Assembly (NCBI GenBank): GCA_947501625.1
Contig: CANMWN010000003.1
Span: 124,001-188,000 of the forward strand
Length of the DNA: 64,000 nucleotides
Source: an uncultured Flavobacteriaceae bacterium
GTDB lineage: Bacteria > Bacteroidota > Bacteroidia > Flavobacteriales > Flavobacteriaceae
Direction of reading: 5' to 3'
Part shown: positions 27,258 to 34,824 of the stretch, in pieces
Position numbering within the stretch: the first letter of the stretch is position 1
Layout: each line of letters begins with the position of its first letter
Program-made: the position numbers and the translations under genes
Notes under the pieces: model-generated
Seen by the model: only the letters and a program-made list of their open reading frames with translations
What the model was told of the DNA's origin: nothing
Database searches by the model: none

Positions 27258-28529
27258 ATGAAAGAAGACTTTTTGCATTATTTATGGAAACATAAATTAT
27301 TTTTTACTTCCAATTTAAAAACTACCAGTGGTGAATTAATTTCAATCACATCAGTTGGTAGTCATAATCAAAATTCAGGCCCAGATTTTTTTAATGCTCA
27401 GTTGAAAATAGGAGAGCAGTTGTGGGCTGGAAATGTTGAGATTCATTTAAAATCTTCTGATTGGTATATACATAATCACGAAACAGATTCTAATTATGAT
27501 AATGTGCTTTTACATGTTGTTTGGGAGCATGATATTGAAATTCATAACAATTCGAATAGTACTATTCCAACTTTGGAGTTGAAGAATTTTGTTTCCAATG
27601 AATTGATTAATAATTATCAAAAACTATTTTCAAAACCTCAAAAGTGGATTAATTGTGAAAGTGATATTCAGTCGGTTGAAAAGTTTGTTGTTGAAAATTG
27701 GTTAGAGCGATTATACTTTGAGCGATTGGAACGAAAATCAATTTTTATAACTCAACTTCTCGAAAAAACAAATTATGATTGGGAAGCAGTTTTATTTCAA
27801 TTGTTAGCAAAAAACTTTGGACTAAAAGTGAATGGAGATTCATTCTTTGAGATGGCTAAGAACCTACAGTTTTCAATTGTAAGAAAAGAAAGTACTTCGC
27901 AACAAAATTTAGAGAGTTTGTTTTTTGGCGAATTGGGAATGTTAAATGAAACCAAAGAAAATGCCTACTACACTTTTTTGAAAAACGAATATAATTATCA
28001 ATTAAAAAAATATAAACTTAGTCAAAAAGATAAATCTACAATTCAATATTTTAGGTTAAGACCGATTAATTTTCCCACCATTAGAGTTTCTCAATTGGCT
28101 GGTTTGTATAGTTTACATCAAAACTTGTTTTCAAAATGTATGGAGAATATGCGATTGATTCAATTCTATGAATTGTTTGAAGTGAAAACCTCTGAGTTTT
28201 GGGAAACACATTACACATTTGAAAAGGAGTCGCCAAAACGTGTTAAGAAATTGGCTAAGTCATTTATTGATTTGTTACTTATTAATACAATTATACCTTT
28301 AAAATTTGTGTATTTAAAACATATTGGAAAATTAGAAAGCGAAAGTATTCTTAATCTAATTAAAGAACTAAAACCTGAAAAAAATAATATCATAGATAAG
28401 TTCAATCTTTTGAAGATTAAATCTAAAAGTGCATTTGAAACTCAAGCATTGCTAGAACTTAAAAATGAAAAATGCGCACAACAAAAATGTTTGAAGTGCG
28501 CAATTGGAAATAGTTTGTTGAAAGGTTAG
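27258..28529 (+). CDS. DUF2851 family protein
   Basis: A 423-aa protein recognisable from 'EDFLHYLWKHKLF', 'SVGSHNQNSGPDFFNAQLKI', 'WAGNVEIHLKSSDWYIHNH' and the C-terminal 'CAQQKCLKCAIGNSLLK' with a Cys-x4-Cys-x2-Cys cluster. The GPDF...E.H pattern with acidic residues around 'VEIH' resembles a restriction-endonuclease-like fold, but the function is not established. Single-gene unit. Confidence 0.87.
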   Translation: MKEDFLHYLWKHKLFFTSNLKTTSGELISITSVGSHNQNSGPDFFNAQLKIGEQLWAGNVEIHLKSSDWYIHNHETDSNYDNVLLHVVWEHDIEIHNNSNSTIPTLELKNFVSNELINNYQKLFSKPQKWINCESDIQSVEKFVVENWLERLYFERLERKSIFITQLLEKTNYDWEAVLFQLLAKNFGLKVNGDSFFEMAKNLQFSIVRKESTSQQNLESLFFGELGMLNETKENAYYTFLKNEYNYQLKKYKLSQKDKSTIQYFRLRPINFPTIRVSQLAGLYSLHQNLFSKCMENMRLIQFYELFEVKTSEFWETHYTFEKESPKRVKKLAKSFIDLLLINTIIPLKFVYLKHIGKLESESILNLIKELKPEKNNIIDKFNLLKIKSKSAFETQALLELKNEKCAQQKCLKCAIGNSLLKG

Positions 28530-28546
28530 TGACTTTATCAAATCAA

Positions 28547-28616
28547 TGTCATTCCTGCGAAAGCAGGAATCCAAACCTAAACTTAATATAGATTCCTGGC
28601 CTTCGCAGGAATGACA
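28547..28616. repeat. REP-like inverted repeat between convergent genes
   Basis: Outer arms TGTCATTCCTGCGAA and TTCGCAGGAATGACA are a perfect 15-bp inverted repeat. Each half is itself near-palindromic (ATTCCTGC-gaaa-GCAGGAAT in the left half). It occupies almost the whole gap and may terminate both transcripts. The sequence type is a common extragenic repeat in Bacteroidota. Confidence 0.85.
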
Positions 28617-28621
28617 AAGAA

Positions 28622-30112
28622 TTAATACTTAGCCGATTCTCCTGCTTTTGGAGTTGACTTTCTAATAAACTCTCTTATATCTTCATTTGATTTTTGTAAA
28701 TCCTCATTTCTCAAGTACATCATGTGTCCGCTTCTATAACCTCTAAAATCCATACGATCTTTCATTTTTCCGCTTGGATCAATTTGCCACATTGTGTATT
28801 TAGCAGCAAAATAGGTAGTAGCACCATCATAGTAACCACTCTGTACTAAAATATTTAAGTAAGGATTTTGAGCCATCGCTTTTCTCAAACCTTCACGTGT
28901 ATTATTATTCCTTCTGTCCCAAGGGTGTACATCACCAAACATATTGTATTTAAGGTCAGTTTTGTAATTCAAATGTTCTCTTAAATAAAAATTGATTGCT
29001 GGCGTAAATGAATGCAACCACGAAGTTAATTCGGCATTGTAATCTGGATAATCTCCAGTTTCTTTTTCATCAATACCTAAATAACGAGAGTCTAAACGAC
29101 CAATAGTTTGTCCAGTTGTATTTCTTAATAATTCTTTCCAGAAAAAACCTGTACTCACATCCAAGTTGTTCTGTAAAACTGCCTTTTTTGAAATCCCAGA
29201 ATAATAAGCATACTTTTCAGCAATACGGTTTTTTTCAGTCTCGCCAATAAAACCACCTTTGGTAAGTGCAGGAATTAGTTCGTTGATAGCAAATGCTTCT
29301 GCTTCTGGTAATACTTCTAATAAGTCTTTGTTTTGAAGTTGGCTAGGAAGCATTTTGTGATGCCAAGCAGCAGCAGTAAAATATGGTAAATTAGTACCTG
29401 ATTGAATTGGAGTATCTGAATTAAAAACTTTATAATCGGCAGGAGAAACCATAATGACTCCGTTGATATACATCCATTGAGAATCTTGCAATGCTTTAGC
29501 CAATCCAGCAACTCTCGTTCCTCCATAACTTTCACCAATCAAGTATTTTGGTGATGGCCAACGGTTGTATCTTGATACAAAAGTGGTCATCCATTCTGCT
29601 AAATATTTGATGTCGGCATTGATACCGAAGAATTTTTTTCTATCAGGATATTTACCATCTTTATCTTTTATCATTCTTGAATATCCAGTATTTACAGGAT
29701 TGATAAAAACGATATCAGCAACATCTAGTATTGAGTGTGGGTTTGATTTTACTCCATAAGGTTGCAATGGATAGCCTTCGTCATCAACATTTAAAATTTG
29801 CGGACCAGTGTAGGCAATATGCATCCAAACAGACGCTGAGCCTGGACCTCCATTGAAAGAAAAAACTAAAGGTCTTTTATTTCCATCTTTTACATCTGTG
29901 CGTTGATAATAGGTATAAAAAATTGAGGCAACTGCCTTATCATCTTCCCAAAGTGGTAAAGTTCCACAGTTTGCTGTATAGGAAACAGATTTTCCTTTGA
30001 TGGTTGTTGTGTGCTTGGTAACAACAACAGAATCGGCATCAAAAGAACGATCTTGAGCCGAAATAAATGAAACAAATAGGAGTGCTAAGGTGAGTGTAAA
30101 TAATTTTTTCAT
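28622..30112 (-). CDS. Secreted S10-type serine carboxypeptidase-like protein
   Basis: Signal peptide ending FISAQ, 496 aa. Alpha/beta-hydrolase with S10 marks: 'FSFNGGPGSASVWMH' (oxyanion hole), 'YLIGESYGGTRVAGL' (nucleophile near Ser195), 'VQSGYYDGATTY' (Asp) and 'YRSGHMMYLR' (His). All three catalytic residues are present. Periplasmic or secreted peptidase; specificity unknown. Confidence 0.9.
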   Translation of the reverse strand: MKKLFTLTLALLFVSFISAQDRSFDADSVVVTKHTTTIKGKSVSYTANCGTLPLWEDDKAVASIFYTYYQRTDVKDGNKRPLVFSFNGGPGSASVWMHIAYTGPQILNVDDEGYPLQPYGVKSNPHSILDVADIVFINPVNTGYSRMIKDKDGKYPDRKKFFGINADIKYLAEWMTTFVSRYNRWPSPKYLIGESYGGTRVAGLAKALQDSQWMYINGVIMVSPADYKVFNSDTPIQSGTNLPYFTAAAWHHKMLPSQLQNKDLLEVLPEAEAFAINELIPALTKGGFIGETEKNRIAEKYAYYSGISKKAVLQNNLDVSTGFFWKELLRNTTGQTIGRLDSRYLGIDEKETGDYPDYNAELTSWLHSFTPAINFYLREHLNYKTDLKYNMFGDVHPWDRRNNNTREGLRKAMAQNPYLNILVQSGYYDGATTYFAAKYTMWQIDPSGKMKDRMDFRGYRSGHMMYLRNEDLQKSNEDIREFIRKSTPKAGESAKY

Positions 30113-30433
30113 ATGTTCTAAATCTATTTTTTTTAACTGTCACATGTGTTCGCTATTAATCATTTTGTTAAATGATAGTGATTCTAACATGCTCGGTTCA
30201 TGATTAGTTTTCTAGTTTGAAAGGTAAAGATATAGAAAATGTAATTGTAAAAAATAATTTTAACTTTTTGTAAAATTGATTAGTTTTCGAGTAATTTTGA
30301 TTTAGTCATTTATTTAGGCTAAATTTACTTATTGGACTATATAGTTTACCTGTGCTGAACTTGTTTCAGTATTAAAACAGAACAATATTTTATCCATTGG
30401 CAGCAAGTTGAAAATAAATAATCTAGACAGAAT
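30113..30433. other. Intergenic region with inverted repeats
   Basis: A 321-nt divergent gap between the S10 peptidase and the OLD-type nuclease. It holds a perfect inverted repeat ATCATTT-tgtt-AAATGAT (30159-30176) in the presumed 5' leader of the peptidase. A short fragment 'GTGCTGAACTTGTTTCAG' (30352-30369) resembles half of a widespread REP element. No further gene is apparent. Confidence 0.5.
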
Positions 30434-32122
30434 ATGGAACCAAAAATTTGGATTAACAAAATAACATTTAGTGACAATACAACAATTGAATTTGAAAGTA
30501 ATGACATAATTGTAATTGTAGGTCCAAATAACTCAGGTAAAAGTGCTTCTTTAAAAGAGATATCAAACTTTTTAATAACGAAAAATGCTAAAAGTAAAGT
30601 TATTAAGTCGATTAAGTTTTCAAAGAGTGGTTCTGATTCAGAATTAATAGAATACTTAGAGAAAATTTCCAAGAAAGAATATAGAACGAATCCAGAACCT
30701 TATTACAAGGGAATGGGATATATGATTTACGCTGATAATGCAAAACATTGGTGGAATAATACTTCCAATGGAATTGATGATTTATCAATCGTATTTTCCA
30801 AAAACCTTACAACTGAAGAGAGATTAAAAGCAGCTAATCCAGCTTCGAATATAAGGCTAACGACTGAATCTCCGAAGCATCCTATAAACATACTTCAGAA
30901 GTCTGATAAAATCGAAAAGCGGTTTAATCAATATTTTAAACAAGCATTTGATTTAGATTTAATTGTACATCGAAATGCTGGCAATGAAGTACCATTATAT
31001 GTTGGTACAGCTCCAAAAATTGCGAGTGGACAAGATAGACTTTCTGAAGCCTATCAAGTTGAGTTAGAAAAACTCGATTTATTACACGAACAAGGTGATG
31101 GAATGAGAAGCTTTGTTGGAGTGTTATTAAATGCTTTTATAGGTAATCAAAAATTGTTATTTATTGATGAGCCAGAAGCATTTTTACATCCGCCACAGGC
31201 AAAACTTTTAGGTAAAATGTTAGCCACAGATTTACCTTCAAATAACCAACTTTTGTTGGCAACTCATAGCCTAGATTTTTTAAAAGGCTTGTTAGAAGGG
31301 GATTCAAAAAATTTAAAAATAATACGTATTCAACGAAATGGTAAAATCAATAATGTTCATACCTTAAATAATAGCGAAATTGGCTCAATATGGAGTGATT
31401 CATTACTAAGACATTCCAATATTCTAGATGGTTTATTTCATACGGATGTTGTTATTTGTGAAAGTGATTCTGATTCTCGTTTTTACTCTGCTATTCTATC
31501 AGCTGTAGATGATAAAAATGAGGTATCAAATTCGGATACTCTTTTTATCCAATGTGGTGGTAAACACAGAATTCCAACTGTAATAAAAGCATTAAAAAAA
31601 TTAAATGTTCCAGTAAGCTCAATATGTGATTTTGACGTCTTAAATGATAAAAACCCTCTAAAGGGTATTTACGAGGAATCAGGAGGAATTTGGAGTGATA
31701 TAGAGAAAGATTGGAAAGTTGTTAAACAAGCCATTGAATCCAAAAGACCTGAATTAGAGGTAAGTGAATTAAAAGAAGAAATCGATTTGATTTTTGATTC
31801 CGTAAAGGGAAAAATAATGCCTAAAGAAAAAATTTCTGCTATTGGAAAGTCATTAAAAAAGGCTTCAGCTTGGGCTCATGCTAAACAAGTTGGAAAGTTA
31901 TTTATCCCAAGTGGTCAAGCAACTCAAGCTTATGAAAAATTGATACAAAATCTTAAGTCAAAGAATGTCTACGTTGTAGAGTTAGGAGAATTGGAAAGTT
32001 TTGTTAAGTCCGTTGGTAATCATGGACCTAAATGGGTTAATGAAGTTTTAACGAAAGACTTAATAAATGACCCAGAAATTGAACCAGCAAGAAAATTTAT
32101 TGAAGAAATATCACAAAAATAA
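30434..32122 (+). CDS. OLD-family ATP-dependent nuclease (ABC-type ATPase + TOPRIM)
   Basis: A 562-aa protein. N-terminal ABC-type ATPase: Walker A 'VGPNNSGKSASL' (about residues 29-40), Walker B 'LLFIDEPEAFLHPPQA' (near 244), H-loop 'LLATHSLDFLK'. C-terminal TOPRIM: Glu in 'VVICESDSDSRFY' (near 343) and the DxD in 'CDFDVLND' (near 398-400). OLD proteins are DNA nucleases, and several act in anti-phage defence, alone or with a helicase (Gabija). Here no helicase or other partner is adjacent. It is single-copy and flanked by repeat scraps, so it is probably an acquired gene. Confidence 0.82.
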   Translation: MEPKIWINKITFSDNTTIEFESNDIIVIVGPNNSGKSASLKEISNFLITKNAKSKVIKSIKFSKSGSDSELIEYLEKISKKEYRTNPEPYYKGMGYMIYADNAKHWWNNTSNGIDDLSIVFSKNLTTEERLKAANPASNIRLTTESPKHPINILQKSDKIEKRFNQYFKQAFDLDLIVHRNAGNEVPLYVGTAPKIASGQDRLSEAYQVELEKLDLLHEQGDGMRSFVGVLLNAFIGNQKLLFIDEPEAFLHPPQAKLLGKMLATDLPSNNQLLLATHSLDFLKGLLEGDSKNLKIIRIQRNGKINNVHTLNNSEIGSIWSDSLLRHSNILDGLFHTDVVICESDSDSRFYSAILSAVDDKNEVSNSDTLFIQCGGKHRIPTVIKALKKLNVPVSSICDFDVLNDKNPLKGIYEESGGIWSDIEKDWKVVKQAIESKRPELEVSELKEEIDLIFDSVKGKIMPKEKISAIGKSLKKASAWAHAKQVGKLFIPSGQATQAYEKLIQNLKSKNVYVVELGELESFVKSVGNHGPKWVNEVLTKDLINDPEIEPARKFIEEISQK

Positions 32123-32289
32123 AAAGCCAACTACTAACAATATGTATTATGTATACTGCATAACATCCTGAGATGCTACGACAACTTACACACACAGATA
32201 AATAAAATTAAACAATACAGGTTAGTTATGCTTTTTTTTGAGATTAAGTTTATCTAAATTGTAATTAAAAAAAGAAAAAAACATTTTAA

Positions 32290-34743
32290 CTAATCCAACT
32301 TCGGATAAACACTTGGTTTTGCTTCATGCATCATTTGGTAAGCAGTCTCAAAAATATCATTTTCGTTAGGTTTAGAATAGTAGTCGCCATCTGTTCCATA
32401 CGCAGGTCTGTGCGCTTTGGAAGTTAAGGTAACTGGCTTGCTATCCAAAAATTCGTAACCATTTTGATTTTCTAATATTTCTTGCAATATATATGCTGAG
32501 CCTCCTCCAGGTACATCTTCATCAACTATCAATAATCTATTTGTTTTTTCTAAACTTTTTACAATGTCATGATTGATATCGAAAGGCAATAAACTTTGTA
32601 CATCAATTACTTCAACATCAATATCTACTTGTGCTAATTCTTTAGCAACTTCTTGTACAATTCTTAAGGTAGAACCATAAGAAACAATCGTAATATCATT
32701 ACCTTCTTTTAAAGTTTCCACAACTCCAATTGGTGTTGTGAATTCTCCTAAATTGGTTGGTAATTCTTCTTTTAATCTGTAACCATTTAAACATTCTATG
32801 ACTAACGCTGGTTCTTTGGCTTGTAAAAGCGTATTGTAGAAACCTGCTGCTTTGGTCATGTTTCTTGGAACTAAGATATGCATTCCTCTTAAGGCTCCAA
32901 GTAGCATTCCCATTGGTGAACCAGAATGCCAAATCCCTTCCAATCTGTGACCACGAGTTCTTACAATTACTGGAGCAATTTGTTTTCCAACAGTTCTATA
33001 TCTCAATGTTGCAATATCATCACTCATGATTTGCACTGCATAGATTAGATAGTCTAAATATTGAATTTCTACAATTGGTCTTAAACCTCTCATAGACATT
33101 CCAATACCTTGACCCATTATCGTTGCTTCACGAATTCCTGTATCTGAAATCCTTAACTCGCCAAACTTCTCCTGAAGACCTTCCAATCCTTGATTTACAT
33201 CGCCAATATATCCTGTATCTTCTCCAAATGTTAATGTTTGCGGATATCTATTAAAAATACTTTCAAAATTATCTCTCAAAATCACACGAGCATCTACCAA
33301 ATTTTTCTCATTTGAGTATTCTGGTAATACTTCAGAAATATTTGTTGCCGAATTCTTAGTGTCATCATATAAATCCGAACTATACTTTTCTTGAATTGAA
33401 TTCGAACTACTTTTAATCCAGTTTAAAAGTTCAGTTCTTTCGGCTGAATTTTCATTGGTTATATATGGTAAAACCTTTCTTGTAAGTGTATAAACTTCTT
33501 TTCTAGAAGGTTCATTGATGCTTTTTAAATCATTGACAATCTTGTTAATGAAATTCTTATTAGAACTATTAACTGCGACTTTGTTAATTAAGTTTATAGC
33601 AGTATTTTTTTCTGCTTTTATTGGGTTTGTAAATGCTTCCCAAGCAGTTCTCTTTGCTTTATTAACTTCTCTCTTTATGTCTTTTTCAAGAGCAATAAGT
33701 TCTTCTTCATTGTCTACAAAACGAAGTGTTTTGCCATTTTGTTCTAGTTCAAAGTCAAGTATCCACTCTCTCATTTTAGCGTTACAATCATGCGCTCTTT
33801 CCCACTTTAATCGTTCTTGAGATTTGTATCTCTCATGAGAACCTGAAGTTGAATGCCCTTGAGGTTGCGTAAGTTGAGTTACATGAATAATTGCAGGGAT
33901 ATGTTTGGTTCTTACGATTTCTGCTACTTTATTATAAGTATCAATTAATTGAACATAATCCCAACCATGAACGGTAACCATTTCATAGCCTTCATTTTTC
34001 TTATCTCTCTTAAAACCTTTTAATACTTCTGAAATGTTTTGTTTGGTTGTATGATGTTTTGCATGAACTGAAATTCCATATTCATCATCCCATACGCTAA
34101 CTATCATTGGAATTTGTAAAACTCCTGCAGCATTAATACTTTCATAAAATAAACCTTCACTTGTACTAGCATTGCCAATAGTTCCCCAAGCAATTTCATT
34201 TCCGTTGTTTGAGAAGTTTTTACTATGATGTTTTATTCCATCTAAATTTCGATAAACTTTTGATGCTTGTGCTAGTCCAACAAGTCTTGGCATTTGTGAA
34301 GCAGTAGAAGAAATATCTGAAGATGTATTGTATTGCTCAGTTAAGTTTTTCCAAGTACCATCTTCATTAATACTATGAGTTGCAAAATGTCCTCCCATTT
34401 GTCGTCCACCAGAATGTGGATCGGCTTTTAAATCAGGATGTGCATATAAACCTGCAAAAAATTGCTCAGGAGTTAATTTTCCTAAAGCCATCATGAATGT
34501 TTGGTCTCTATAATAACCTGAGCGAAAATCTCCTTTTTTGAAGGCTTTTGCCATAGCAAGTTGAGGTACTTCTTTACCATCGCCAAAAATTCCAAATTTG
34601 GCTTTTCCAGTCAACACTTCCCTTCTTCCAAGTAAACTACATTCTCTACTTGTTACAGCAATTTTATAATCATTTAAAATTTCTGTTTTGAATTCTTCAA
34701 AAGAGATTTGTTTGGCTTTTTTAGAGGTAGTATTAGAGATCAT
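32290..34743 (-). CDS. 2-oxoacid dehydrogenase E1, fused alpha and beta subunits
   Basis: An 817-aa thiamine-diphosphate enzyme. The first about 400 aa are the E1-alpha part ('GHFATHSIN', 'GNASTSEGLFYESINAAG', 'GHSTSGSHERYKS' phospho-loop). After a charged linker the E1-beta part begins near residue 480 ('ARVILRDNFESIF', 'TFGEDTGYIGDVNQGLEGL', 'VPGGGSAYILQEI'). Decarboxylates branched-chain or related 2-oxoacids in a lipoyl complex; E2/E3 are not nearby. The fusion is normal in Flavobacteriia. Confidence 0.9.
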   Translation of the reverse strand: MISNTTSKKAKQISFEEFKTEILNDYKIAVTSRECSLLGRREVLTGKAKFGIFGDGKEVPQLAMAKAFKKGDFRSGYYRDQTFMMALGKLTPEQFFAGLYAHPDLKADPHSGGRQMGGHFATHSINEDGTWKNLTEQYNTSSDISSTASQMPRLVGLAQASKVYRNLDGIKHHSKNFSNNGNEIAWGTIGNASTSEGLFYESINAAGVLQIPMIVSVWDDEYGISVHAKHHTTKQNISEVLKGFKRDKKNEGYEMVTVHGWDYVQLIDTYNKVAEIVRTKHIPAIIHVTQLTQPQGHSTSGSHERYKSQERLKWERAHDCNAKMREWILDFELEQNGKTLRFVDNEEELIALEKDIKREVNKAKRTAWEAFTNPIKAEKNTAINLINKVAVNSSNKNFINKIVNDLKSINEPSRKEVYTLTRKVLPYITNENSAERTELLNWIKSSSNSIQEKYSSDLYDDTKNSATNISEVLPEYSNEKNLVDARVILRDNFESIFNRYPQTLTFGEDTGYIGDVNQGLEGLQEKFGELRISDTGIREATIMGQGIGMSMRGLRPIVEIQYLDYLIYAVQIMSDDIATLRYRTVGKQIAPVIVRTRGHRLEGIWHSGSPMGMLLGALRGMHILVPRNMTKAAGFYNTLLQAKEPALVIECLNGYRLKEELPTNLGEFTTPIGVVETLKEGNDITIVSYGSTLRIVQEVAKELAQVDIDVEVIDVQSLLPFDINHDIVKSLEKTNRLLIVDEDVPGGGSAYILQEILENQNGYEFLDSKPVTLTSKAHRPAYGTDGDYYSKPNENDIFETAYQMMHEAKPSVYPKLD

Positions 34744-34824
34744 ATTCAGTATATTTCGACTTTTGCAAATTTAATATTTTACAATGAAATATAAAAATGA
34801 TAATTTAAAATTACGATATTGGCA

